Shown piece after piece: positions 8,177-16,828 of a stretch of DNA of 55,919 nucleotides; position 1 is the stretch's first letter, and the number at the start of each line of letters is the position of its first letter. The translations under genes were made by a program, and so were the position numbers. This stretch comes from Heyndrickxia sporothermodurans. GTDB taxonomy: Bacteria; Bacillota; Bacilli; Bacillales; Bacillaceae_C. The notes under the pieces are model-generated. The model did no database searches and had not been told where the DNA came from. It saw only the letters and a list, made by a program, of their open reading frames with translations. Location of the stretch: the NCBI RefSeq assembly GCF_016785185.1, contig NZ_JAEKDY010000009.1, one strand, 5' to 3'.

Positions 8177-9523
8177 TTAATTTTTGTCCGTGTCTCTCTT
8201 TTTAAAACATGCGATAAAAAAACCGTCGCCCCCAAAATCTTGAGGAAAAATTTGCACTTTATTTTCTTCTACAAATGGATTAATTGTTTCCGTTAACTGC
8301 AAAGGAGATGTCTCAAATTCCGGTGATGTGAGCAAGAACTGATTGACAGTACCTTCATTTTCTATCTTATCGACAGTACAAGTACTATAGATGAGTAATC
8401 CCCCGGGTTTTACTAATTGTGCAGCCTGCTGGAGTATTGCTTGTTGTATTGATTGTAAAGAAGTTATATCTTCTAATGATTTGCTATATTTAATATCAGG
8501 TTTTTTCCGTAAAACACCTAATCCCGAGCAAGGTGCATCTACTAATACACGGTCAAAACTATTTTTTGGAAAATGTTCGGTCACTTTACGACTATCCAAT
8601 ACTTTTGTTTCTATATTATTTAATCCAAGTCTTTTAGCATTATCATCAATTAGTTTAATTTTATGTTGATGTAAATCTAGAGCAACCACTTTCCCGGTTC
8701 CATTTAACTTTTCAGCTATATGTGTCGTTTTTCCGCCAGGTGCAGCACAACAATCTAAAATGATTTGATCATTTTTAATATTCATCGCATTAGCTACTAA
8801 CATAGAGCTTTCATCCTGAACGGTAATTAATCCTTCTGCAAAGGCTTTAGAGTGTGCTAGATTTCCTTTTAACGAGCGGATACCTTCGGGTGTGATGGGA
8901 CTTGGCGTGACTTCATATCCTTCATTTTCCAACTTATCAATTACCATTTCCCTAGTCGTTACCATTGTATTTACACGTGCAGTTTGTGTTGGTGCATTTA
9001 GATTCGCCTCACACATTTCCTTTGTTTTCTTTATACCGAATTGTTCTGACCATCTACGAACCATCCATTCTGGATGACTAGTTTCAATTGCAATTCTTTC
9101 AATTGGGTCATTAATTTCGTCTAATGAAGGGACACCATTTCTTTGAATCGCCCGCAAAACCCCATTAACCATACCGGCTATTCCACGATGACCTCTTTTT
9201 TTGGCGATTTCGACTGCCTCAAATATAATCGCTCGATCCGGAATTTTATCTAAATATACCATTTGATATAAAGATAGTCTTAATAATATTTGAACCCATT
9301 TTTCTATTTTTTTATTTATAAATGGTTTTAAATAATAATCTAGGGTGAATTTTCTCTGTAATGTACCATATGTAATTTCGGTTAATAACCCTATGTCCGG
9401 TCCTTTAATATGATTTCTTTCAATTACGTGATTTAGAAGTAAATTACTATATGCTTGATTTTTCTCGACTGCCTCAAGTATTTCTAATGCCGATTCTCGG
9501 ACATTCATTTTTTTATTTCCCAT
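8177..9523 (-). CDS. rsmB: 16S rRNA m5C967 methyltransferase RsmB
   Basis: It methylates C967 (E. coli numbering) of 16S rRNA using SAM. The 448-residue protein has an N-terminal NusB-like RNA-binding domain (about 1-140) and a C-terminal Rossmann domain: CCAAPGGKTTH (SAM motif I), DAPCSGLGVLRKKPDI (motif IV with one catalytic Cys) and STCTVDKIENE (motif VI with the nucleophilic Cys). ATG at 9523 with TAGGAGA upstream, 1 bp after the fmt stop. It belongs to the priA-def-fmt-rsmB string. Confidence 0.96.
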   Translation of the reverse strand: MGNKKMNVRESALEILEAVEKNQAYSNLLLNHVIERNHIKGPDIGLLTEITYGTLQRKFTLDYYLKPFINKKIEKWVQILLRLSLYQMVYLDKIPDRAIIFEAVEIAKKRGHRGIAGMVNGVLRAIQRNGVPSLDEINDPIERIAIETSHPEWMVRRWSEQFGIKKTKEMCEANLNAPTQTARVNTMVTTREMVIDKLENEGYEVTPSPITPEGIRSLKGNLAHSKAFAEGLITVQDESSMLVANAMNIKNDQIILDCCAAPGGKTTHIAEKLNGTGKVVALDLHQHKIKLIDDNAKRLGLNNIETKVLDSRKVTEHFPKNSFDRVLVDAPCSGLGVLRKKPDIKYSKSLEDITSLQSIQQAILQQAAQLVKPGGLLIYSTCTVDKIENEGTVNQFLLTSPEFETSPLQLTETINPFVEENKVQIFPQDFGGDGFFIACFKKRDTDKN

Positions 9524-9524
9524 A

Positions 9525-10469
9525 TTATTCTCCTAATATGGTGCCGATTGATAGTTGCGAACCAGCGCCATTTAAAAATTGTGCTGCAGTCATTTTTTTC
9601 TTACCGGATGGTTGTAATTCTTTAATTTTAATTCCTGTTGTGTTTCCTGTTGCAACAATGAAACCATCTTTCATTCGTTGAACAATCATTCCCGGTGCTT
9701 TTTGTTCTGTTAAAGGAATCTTTTCACTCTCCCACACCTTTATTACATTGCCATCAAGCGTTGTATAAGCTACAGGCCATGGATTTAATCCGCGGATATG
9801 ATTGTATATTTCTTCACCGGATTTAGTCCAATCGATCTTTTCCTGTTCTCTTTTTATATTTGACGCAAAGGTAGCTAATTCATTATTTTGAGGAATAGGT
9901 TTAATTTCCCCATTAATTAATTTAGGAATTGTTTCAGATAATAGTTCCGCTCCCGCTTCACTTAACTTATTAAAGAGTGTTCCCACATTATCAGAATCAG
10001 AGATTGGCACCTCTACCTGACTAATAATATCACCCGCATCTAGTTTTTCTACCATATACATAATAGTTATTCCGGTTTTCTTTTTTCCCTGAATAATTGC
10101 ATAATGAACAGGGGCTCCCCCGCGAAGTTCCGGAAGTAGTGATGCATGCACATTAATACATCCGTATTTTGGAGCATCCAGTAATTCCTTTGGTAAAATT
10201 TGTCCAAATGCCGCTGTTACTATTAAATCTGGTTTCATTTCGATAATGTTTTGTAATTCTGTAGAATTGCGAATTTTCTCCGGCTGCAAAACAGGAATTT
10301 GATGTTTTTCCGCTTCCACTTTAACAGGAGGAGGAGTTAAAGTTTTTTTCCTGCCTACCGGGCGATCGGGTTGTGTAACTACTGCTATTACTTCATACCC
10401 ATCATTTATTAATCTTTTTAAAACAGGAACCGAAAAATCCGGAGTTCCCATGAATACAACTTTATTCAT
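9525..10469 (-). CDS. fmt: Methionyl-tRNA formyltransferase
   Basis: It formylates initiator Met-tRNA with 10-formyl-THF. The 314 residues show the N-terminal FMGTPDFSVPVL, the formyl-transfer site with NVHASLLPELRGGAPVHYA (Asn-His) and the C-terminal OB-like domain from about 205. The start overlaps the def stop by 4 bp (ATGA). The fmt-def pairing is classic, since both act on N-formylmethionine. Confidence 0.97.
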   Translation of the reverse strand: MNKVVFMGTPDFSVPVLKRLINDGYEVIAVVTQPDRPVGRKKTLTPPPVKVEAEKHQIPVLQPEKIRNSTELQNIIEMKPDLIVTAAFGQILPKELLDAPKYGCINVHASLLPELRGGAPVHYAIIQGKKKTGITIMYMVEKLDAGDIISQVEVPISDSDNVGTLFNKLSEAGAELLSETIPKLINGEIKPIPQNNELATFASNIKREQEKIDWTKSGEEIYNHIRGLNPWPVAYTTLDGNVIKVWESEKIPLTEQKAPGMIVQRMKDGFIVATGNTTGIKIKELQPSGKKKMTAAQFLNGAGSQLSIGTILGE

Positions 10470-10951
10470 TCTTCCTCATACCCTTCTAATTCTTCTTCAT
10501 CAATATATTTGAGTACTTTCGTCGTAAATAATACGCCGTGAAGATGATCAATTTCATGTTGAATAGCACGAGCTAGATAATCTTCAGCCTCTATATAAAA
10601 TGTACGCCCTTTTACATCCTGGGCTTGGACTTTAACATAAAAGGGACGTGAAACTGTACCATATAATCCCGGGAAACTTAAACATCCTTCGACATCTGTT
10701 TGTTCACCGCTTTTTTCGATAATTACTGGATTTATTAAATTAAGTCTGCCAGTATCATCACCGATATCAACCACTGCAATTTGTTGATCAATACCAATTT
10801 GTGGAGCTGCTAAACCAACTCCATCAGCAGATAGCATTGTTTCATACATGTCATTTAGCAGTACTTTTAATTTTTTATCAAATTGTGTAACCAGCTCACA
10901 TTCTTTTTCTAATATGTCGGCCGGATGTTTTACGATTGTGAGAATTGCCAA
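10466..10951 (-). CDS. def: Peptide deformylase
   Basis: It removes the formyl group from nascent proteins using a metal bound by one Cys and two His. The three diagnostic motifs are present: GVGLAAPQIG (about 45-54), EGCLSFPG (about 89-96) and QHEIDHLHG (about 130-138). At 161 residues it is the type-1-like short form that accompanies fmt in Bacillus. ATG at 10951 with GGAAAGAT upstream; 17 bp after the priA stop. Confidence 0.97.
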   Translation of the reverse strand: MAILTIVKHPADILEKECELVTQFDKKLKVLLNDMYETMLSADGVGLAAPQIGIDQQIAVVDIGDDTGRLNLINPVIIEKSGEQTDVEGCLSFPGLYGTVSRPFYVKVQAQDVKGRTFYIEAEDYLARAIQHEIDHLHGVLFTTKVLKYIDEEELEGYEEE

Positions 10952-10968
10952 GATCTTTCCTCTTTTCT

Positions 10969-13371
10969 TTACATCATTATATAAGGATTGACATCTATGC
11001 TGATTGTTAGTCCTTCAGATGTGATTTGTTGTTGGTAATGCTCTAGTAAATAGCGGAGATGTTTATTTAATTCTGGTTCTCGTTTGTATTTTAGCAAACA
11101 TTGATAGCGATATCTATTTTTAATCCTAGGAATAGGTGAAGTGGTAGGTCCTAGAATGATCGTATCGTTTGATAATTTTGCTTGTAAGTATTTTGTTATT
11201 TTTTCAGTAATGGATACGACTTTCATTAAATCCTCATGAATAACTGTAATTAATGTTATAAAGTAAAAAGGTGGATAGGAACCTAGTTTTCTCATCATCA
11301 TTTCCCTATTATAAAATTGGTCATAGTCCTGGGCTCCCGCCAATTCAATGCTATAATGTTCCGGTGTATACGTTTGAATGACAACTTCCCCCGCCAACTG
11401 GTGCCTTCCCGCTCTTCCACTTACCTGTGTTAATAACTGAAATGTTTTTTCAGAGGAACGGAAATCTGGTAAGTGCAACATCGTATCAGCACTTAATACC
11501 CCTACAAGCGTAATATTAGGAAAATCCAATCCTTTTGCAATCATTTGAGTTCCTAATAATATGTCAGCTTTACCATCTTGAAACTGTTGAAGTAACCTTT
11601 CGTGCGAGCCTTTTCTACTAGTAGTATCCACATCCATTCGAATCACTCTAGCTTCGGGAAGTAATTTATTGAGTTCTTCTTCAACCTTCTGTGTCCCTGT
11701 TCCAAAATATCGAATATGTTCACTTAAACATTCAGGACATTGAGTAGGAACAATGGATTCATACCCACAATAATGGCACTTCATTTGATTGGAATAACGA
11801 TGAAAAGTTAGGGAAATATCACAATGTGGACATTGAAGAACATAGCCGCAGTCTCGACACATAACAAAGGAAGAATGCCCCCTACGATTTAAAAAAAGGA
11901 CCGTCTGTTGGTTCTTATTTATTCGATCCTGAAGTTTTTCAAAAAGTTCCCGGGAAAACATTGACCGATTTCCTTCCCGTAATTCTTCCCTCATATCAAC
12001 AATGGAAACGGAAGGTAGAGCCTGATTATTCATTCTTTTTTTCATGGAAAGCAGTGTATAAATCCCTTTTTGTGATCGTGCAAAAGACTCTAGCGATGGT
12101 GTCGCACTTCCCAAAATGACTGGACATTGATGTAATTCTCCCCGATAAATCGCCACATCCCTTGCGTGGTATCGTGGATTTTCCTCTTGTTTATAACTAT
12201 TTTCATGTTCTTCATCAATAATAATAATCCCTATATTTTCAAATGGGGCAAATATTGCCGATCTTGCTCCAACAACTACTTTTGCTTCTTTTCTTTGTAT
12301 TTTTCGCCATTCATCATATTTTTCTCCGATAGATAATCCACTATGAAGTACTGCTACATCATTTCCAAAACGGCTTTTAAATCGTTCAACCATTTGGGGA
12401 GTCAAAGCAATTTCCGGAACTAAAACAATGGCTTCTTTTCCTTTATTGATTACTTTTTGAATAGATTGTAAGTAAATTTCTGTTTTTCCACTTCCGGTAA
12501 CCCCATTTAAGAGAAAAGTTTCATGATAATTTTCTTCAATCGATTTGATGATTGGGGTAATTACTTTCTGTTGTTCCATTGTTAATTGAAAAGGAGTTGT
12601 TTTTTGGAATTGTCGATGTTCATAAGGATCACGATATTCTTCTTTATTTTCTTCCTTTAAATAACCTTTGTTTATTAATGATCGAATCGTCGCTGTGGTT
12701 GAATTTGTATCTTCTAATACCTTTTTAACTGGAATAGATTTGGTCGAAGTTAGAAAATATTCTAGTACCAATTTTTGTTTTAAAGCATTCGGAGATAAAT
12801 TCTTTAAGGCAGTAAGCAATTCATCATTCGATAATAAACTTGTAATCATTCGGACAGTTTTTTTATTCGCTTTATTCTTTACTAAATACTTAATTTCGAC
12901 CGTTCCATTTTTAATTTGCTCTTGCAGTACAGGTAAACTATTATTATTCTTCGCAACATCCCATCTTAGCTCATCTTTATTTCCAAACAATTCATCCAAA
13001 AATGGATTCGTTCCTCCATCTAATCGATGAAACACTTTTTCATACTTTGCCTTCATTGCGGCAGGAAGCATAGCTTGGTAGGCTGATATTTTTAAACATA
13101 AAACTTTTTCAGATAGCCATTTACCCAAGTTTAATAATTCTTCATTTAATACCGGTGATATATCTAAAGGTTCATGAATATATTTTAATTTTTCCACATC
13201 ACTATGGTCCTTTTGTTCAAGTACAAAGCCTTGAATCATTCGAGGACCAAATGGAACAGACACCCTCATTCCCGGCCGGATAAAATTTATCCATTTTTCC
13301 GGTACTAGATAATCAAATAATTTATCAGTATTCATTGTAGGAACATCTACAATTACACTAACTATTTGCAT
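10969..13371 (-). CDS. priA: Primosomal protein N', replication restart helicase PriA
   Basis: PriA recognises stalled forks and reloads the replicative helicase. The 800-residue protein has the N-terminal 3'-DNA-binding domain, a Walker A NGVTGSGKTEIYL, a DEEHENSYK box and a zinc module with four CxxC-type pairs (CRDCGYVLQCPHC...CHYCG...CPEC). A helicase lobe with GTQMIAKGLDFPN and VSGRAGR follows. ATG at 13371 overlaps the last base of the coaBC stop (TAATG). Length fits the Bacillus family. Confidence 0.97.
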   Translation of the reverse strand: MQIVSVIVDVPTMNTDKLFDYLVPEKWINFIRPGMRVSVPFGPRMIQGFVLEQKDHSDVEKLKYIHEPLDISPVLNEELLNLGKWLSEKVLCLKISAYQAMLPAAMKAKYEKVFHRLDGGTNPFLDELFGNKDELRWDVAKNNNSLPVLQEQIKNGTVEIKYLVKNKANKKTVRMITSLLSNDELLTALKNLSPNALKQKLVLEYFLTSTKSIPVKKVLEDTNSTTATIRSLINKGYLKEENKEEYRDPYEHRQFQKTTPFQLTMEQQKVITPIIKSIEENYHETFLLNGVTGSGKTEIYLQSIQKVINKGKEAIVLVPEIALTPQMVERFKSRFGNDVAVLHSGLSIGEKYDEWRKIQRKEAKVVVGARSAIFAPFENIGIIIIDEEHENSYKQEENPRYHARDVAIYRGELHQCPVILGSATPSLESFARSQKGIYTLLSMKKRMNNQALPSVSIVDMREELREGNRSMFSRELFEKLQDRINKNQQTVLFLNRRGHSSFVMCRDCGYVLQCPHCDISLTFHRYSNQMKCHYCGYESIVPTQCPECLSEHIRYFGTGTQKVEEELNKLLPEARVIRMDVDTTSRKGSHERLLQQFQDGKADILLGTQMIAKGLDFPNITLVGVLSADTMLHLPDFRSSEKTFQLLTQVSGRAGRHQLAGEVVIQTYTPEHYSIELAGAQDYDQFYNREMMMRKLGSYPPFYFITLITVIHEDLMKVVSITEKITKYLQAKLSNDTIILGPTTSPIPRIKNRYRYQCLLKYKREPELNKHLRYLLEHYQQQITSEGLTISIDVNPYIMM

Positions 13372-14576
13372 TATTCTTCTCCTCTTTTTAGTTCACGGGA
13401 AATTTCTCGAAGAATTTCTTGCGCTGTTTCATTTTTACTTAAAAGCGGTAACTCTTTTTTCGTTCTATCCTTTTTATAAATCGTTACAATATTTGTGTCG
13501 CCGCCGAATCCTGCACCTTGTTTACTGACATCATTGGCGACAATGATATCCGCATTTTTTCTTTCTAGCTTCCCCCATGCATTTTCGTCAACATTTTCGG
13601 TTTCAGCCGCAAATCCTACTAAAAATGGTTTGTCCTTTTTTTGGCCCAATTCTTTTAAAATATCCTTCGTTCTCTCTAATTCAAAAACTAAGTTCCCATC
13701 TTTTTTCTTCATTTTTTGCTCGAAAACTTGTTTCGGTTTGTAATCAGCCACTGCCGCACTTTTAATGACTACATCCGCTTCATTATAATGGCTCATTACT
13801 GCTTCATACATATCCCCGGCACTGGTAATTTGAATATGTTTAACCCCGTGTGGAACGTTTAGACCTTCAACTCCGGAAACAAGTATGACGTTAGCCCCTA
13901 ATTTTACCGCCTCTTCGGCAATGGCAAATCCCATTTTCCCGGATGAGCGATTGGTAAAATAGCGGACAGGATCAATTTTTTCTTTAGTAGGACCAGCCGT
14001 TACTAAAATCGTTTTTCCTGCTAACTCAGTAGAGTATGAATTAAAATGTTCCGAGATTAACGATACTATTTTTTCCGGCTCTTCTAACCTTCCTTTGCCT
14101 ACGTAACCGCACGCTAAATGGCCTTCACTCGGTTCAACAAATTTATAGCCGAAACCTGCCAATATTTGTATATTCCGCTTTACGGCCGGGTGATCATACA
14201 TATGTACATTCATTGCAGGAGCAATCCAAACTGGTGATGTAGTAGCAAGTAAAGTCGTAGAAATCATATCGTCAGCAATACCGTTCGCTAATTTTCCGAT
14301 TATATTAGCGGTTGCCGGTGCAACTAAGACAAGGTCCGCCCAATCTGCTAAATCGATATGCGCTATAACTGCAGAATTTTTCTCATCAAATGTATTAGTA
14401 TATACATCATTCCGAGATAATACTTGAAATGTCAGGGGTGTCACGAATTCACAGGCAGATGTACTCATAATAACCTTCACATTTGCACCTGCCTGGGTTA
14501 ATTTACTTGTTAATGCCGCTGCTTTATATACCGCAATTCCGCCTGTTACACATAATAAAATATTTTTTCCGATCAT
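13371..14576 (-). CDS. coaBC: Bifunctional phosphopantothenoylcysteine decarboxylase / synthetase CoaBC
   Basis: It joins cysteine to 4'-phosphopantothenate (CoaB, CTP dependent) and decarboxylates the product (CoaC, FMN) on the way to coenzyme A. The N-terminal flavoprotein half shows PAMNVHMYDHP and the flexible-flap region HLACGYVGKGRLEEP. The C-terminal half starts about residue 188 and has the VTAGPTKEKIDPVR and NRSSGKMG motifs and the AAVADYKP stretch. The fusion at 401 residues is normal. A terminator separates it from rpoZ upstream, so it probably has its own promoter in 14577-14640. Confidence 0.96.
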   Translation of the reverse strand: MIGKNILLCVTGGIAVYKAAALTSKLTQAGANVKVIMSTSACEFVTPLTFQVLSRNDVYTNTFDEKNSAVIAHIDLADWADLVLVAPATANIIGKLANGIADDMISTTLLATTSPVWIAPAMNVHMYDHPAVKRNIQILAGFGYKFVEPSEGHLACGYVGKGRLEEPEKIVSLISEHFNSYSTELAGKTILVTAGPTKEKIDPVRYFTNRSSGKMGFAIAEEAVKLGANVILVSGVEGLNVPHGVKHIQITSAGDMYEAVMSHYNEADVVIKSAAVADYKPKQVFEQKMKKKDGNLVFELERTKDILKELGQKKDKPFLVGFAAETENVDENAWGKLERKNADIIVANDVSKQGAGFGGDTNIVTIYKKDRTKKELPLLSKNETAQEILREISRELKRGEE

Positions 14577-14639
14577 GAAAAATCCCCCATTTTATGAGTG
14601 TTTATTTTTATTATGAATGATTTTGAACTAGGTTAAAAG

Positions 14640-14668
14640 AAAAAACAACCCAAACAGGTTGTTTTTCC
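14640..14668 (-). terminator. Rho-independent terminator after rpoZ
   Basis: A perfect stem AAAAACAACC / GGTTGTTTTT around a 6-base loop, followed on the minus strand by T-rich sequence, just after the rpoZ stop. It separates gmk-rpoZ from coaBC-priA. Confidence 0.8.
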
Positions 14669-14672
14669 ACTT

Positions 14673-14885
14673 TTATGAAAAATCTTTATTATTATCTGTT
14701 TTTACGACTAATGTTTTCGCATAAATTTCTTCTAATGCCTTGCCGACATACTTTTGCGATTCAAAATGATCTAATGTCTCTTTACCATCTTCCTGAAGGT
14801 GACGAGCACGCTTTGCCGCTACCGAAACAAGAGAATATTTCGAATCAATTATTTTCAACAATTTATCAATAGATGGGTATAACAT
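14673..14885 (-). CDS. rpoZ: RNA polymerase omega subunit
   Basis: Omega helps fold and assemble the beta-prime subunit. The 70 residues start MLYPSIDKLL and carry KYVGKALEEI, the conserved omega core. The frame extends three codons to a TTG, but the ATG at 14885 has GGAGG nine bases upstream and matches the B. subtilis start. It starts immediately after the gmk stop, in the conserved remA-gmk-rpoZ order. Confidence 0.95.
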   Translation of the reverse strand: MLYPSIDKLLKIIDSKYSLVSVAAKRARHLQEDGKETLDHFESQKYVGKALEEIYAKTLVVKTDNNKDFS

Positions 14886-14886
14886 T

Positions 14887-15501
14887 TTATTCAACCTCCA
14901 GCATTTTTATATATCTTGGGGCAACTCGCTCTGTACGGCAGTGTTCTGCTTGAACAATGGCGTTTATACGTTCACATGCAGCCTCAACTTGATCATTTTC
15001 GACGACATAATCATATAATCGCATAAGCTCGATTTCTTTTCTCGCTTCTTTCATGCGATTATTAATTAAATCATCGGATTCGGTTCCTCTTGTCGTAATC
15101 CGTGTTTGTAATTCTGAAAGGCTTGGTGGGGCAAGAAAAATAAACAGTCCATCAGGAAATTTCTCCCTTACTTGTTTAGCACCTTGAACTTCAATTTCTA
15201 AAAATACATCTTTACCCGAATCCAATGTTTCTTTTACATAATCAATTGGAGTACCGTAATAATTGCCAACATATTCTGCATACTCCAAAAGCTTATCTTG
15301 TTTAATTAAAGCTTCAAACTCTTCCTTTGACTTAAAAAAATAATCAACCCCATCGACTTCACCTTCTCTTGGTTTCCGTGTCGTCATAGAGATAGAATAT
15401 TCAAACTTCGTTCCACCTTTAGAGAAAATCGCTTTCCTAACAGTTCCTTTTCCAACACCAGATGGTCCCGAAAGAACAATTAATAACCCTTTTTCCTTCA
15501 T
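14887..15501 (-). CDS. gmk: Guanylate kinase
   Basis: It converts GMP plus ATP to GDP in nucleotide metabolism and is a (p)ppGpp target in Firmicutes. The 204-residue P-loop enzyme has GPSGVGKG at about 12-19, the GMP-binding TTRKPREGEVDGVDY stretch (about 41-55) and the lid region around 135-150. It lies 9 bp after remA. Confidence 0.97.
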   Translation of the reverse strand: MKEKGLLIVLSGPSGVGKGTVRKAIFSKGGTKFEYSISMTTRKPREGEVDGVDYFFKSKEEFEALIKQDKLLEYAEYVGNYYGTPIDYVKETLDSGKDVFLEIEVQGAKQVREKFPDGLFIFLAPPSLSELQTRITTRGTESDDLINNRMKEARKEIELMRLYDYVVENDQVEAACERINAIVQAEHCRTERVAPRYIKMLEVE

Positions 15502-15510
15502 TCAAGAATC

Positions 15511-15777
15511 CTACCCTTCTTCACCATTATCGTCCTTATTTCCTAGACGATGTGCAACTGTCTCAGGCTGAACAGCAGATAAAATAACATGATTATTATC
15601 CATTATAATGACAGCCCTTGTACGCCTTCCGTAAGTTGCATCAATTAAGCTTCCGCGATCTCTTGCATCTTGAACTAGTCGCTTAATTGGAGCAGATTCC
15701 GGACTTACAATTGAAATAATCCTATTTGCCGAAACAATATTCCCAAATCCGATGTTTATTAGCTTTATAGACATCAT
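15511..15777 (-). CDS. remA: Extracellular matrix regulator RemA (YlzA)
   Basis: RemA is an oligomeric DNA-binding activator of matrix and osmoprotection genes in B. subtilis. The 88-residue product is strongly conserved: INIGFGNIVSANRI, SPESAPIKR, IDATYGRRTRAVI and HVILSAVQPETVAHR. Two adjacent ATG codons (15777 and 15774) follow a GGGGG site, so the start may be one residue later. It lies between yloC and gmk, the standard place. Confidence 0.95.
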   Translation of the reverse strand: MMSIKLINIGFGNIVSANRIISIVSPESAPIKRLVQDARDRGSLIDATYGRRTRAVIIMDNNHVILSAVQPETVAHRLGNKDDNGEEG

Positions 15778-15834
15778 TATCCCCCAAACAACTAATAGTC
15801 TATTTTACACCTTAAATCATGTAAATAATCATGA

Positions 15835-16713
15835 TTATTCAATATTTTGTACTTGCTCCCTTATTTTTTCTAGTATCGTTTTCATATCAACAACATAAGA
15901 TGAAATTTTCGAATGATTTGCTTTTGAACCAATCGTGTTTACTTCCCGGTTCATCTCTTGAATCATAAAGTCAAGCTTTCTTCCAATTGGTTCTTGAAGT
16001 AATATTGTATCTTTAAATTGGGCTACATGACTTTCTAACCTTGTAATTTCTTCGTTAATATCTGCTTTTTCGGCAAATATGCCTATTTCGGTCATCAATC
16101 TTGCTTCATCAATTATACCATCCGAAAGGTCATTCATACGTTTTTGTAATTTAGTTTGATATTGCTCGACGACTAATGGTGCTAGTTCTTTTATATACAA
16201 AATGCGTTGACTAAAGTGTTTTATTTGATCAGATAAATCTTGAAACAGTTCTTTCCCTTCAACTTCCCTCATCGCTTTAAGATTTTGAACTGCTTCTTCA
16301 ACAGCCTCAAGGACAAGCTGATATATTTCTTCATTCTCATCTTCTTTTTCAACAATTTCTAGAAAATCTTCATTCATTAATATATCCCGCAGTTGAATAT
16401 CGTCGGGGAAATTATATTTCTGTTTTAACGTGTTTATAAACTGATAATAATCATCAAGTAGATTCCAGTCAATATGTAAACTTTTATGGGTAAGTCCATC
16501 ACCATCTAACGTAACAAACACTTCTACTCGTCCGCGATTAATGAATTTATTTATTACTTTTTTAATTTTATCATCAATTTTCATTAATTGTCTCGGCATC
16601 CGTATATTTATTTCACTAAAGCGGTGATTTACTGATTTAATTTCAACAAATACACCAAATCGCGTAGAATCCTTTTTGCTGCTGCCATATCCAGTCATGC
16701 TAAACATTAACAT
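15835..16713 (-). CDS. yloC: YicC-family endoribonuclease YloC
   Basis: A 292-residue YicC-family protein. E. coli YicC is an endoribonuclease acting on small RNAs; the Bacillus role is inferred from homology. The N-terminal YicC domain shows SMTGYG, NHRF and the RGRVEV stretch. The C-terminal DUF1732 part has EEITRLESH, RKLDFMIQEMNREVNTIGSKA. The frame extends to a GTG two codons upstream, but the ATG at 16713 sits 8 bases from AAGGG. It is upstream of remA, the usual position. Confidence 0.92.
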   Translation of the reverse strand: MLMFSMTGYGSSKKDSTRFGVFVEIKSVNHRFSEINIRMPRQLMKIDDKIKKVINKFINRGRVEVFVTLDGDGLTHKSLHIDWNLLDDYYQFINTLKQKYNFPDDIQLRDILMNEDFLEIVEKEDENEEIYQLVLEAVEEAVQNLKAMREVEGKELFQDLSDQIKHFSQRILYIKELAPLVVEQYQTKLQKRMNDLSDGIIDEARLMTEIGIFAEKADINEEITRLESHVAQFKDTILLQEPIGRKLDFMIQEMNREVNTIGSKANHSKISSYVVDMKTILEKIREQVQNIE

Positions 16714-16780
16714 TCTCACATCCCTTATACTAACTGGTATTTATCATTTATGTATATAGTATAGCGGATTTCAAAAAATA

Positions 16781-16813
16781 GAAAGGTAATAGAGAGTTTC
16801 TCTATTACCTTTG
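16781..16813 (-). terminator. Rho-independent terminator after the Ca ATPase gene
   Basis: A perfect 14-bp stem AAAGGTAATAGAGA / TCTCTATTACCTTT with a 3-base loop, then TTTCTATTTTTT on the minus strand. It separates yloB from yloC. Confidence 0.88.
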
Positions 16814-16828
16814 GCATTATATCATAAT

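Noticed and set aside
12668..13030. 120-codon plus-strand frame inside priA
   Set aside because: Antisense shadow of a strongly conserved helicase gene; no ribosome-binding site or recognisable domain.
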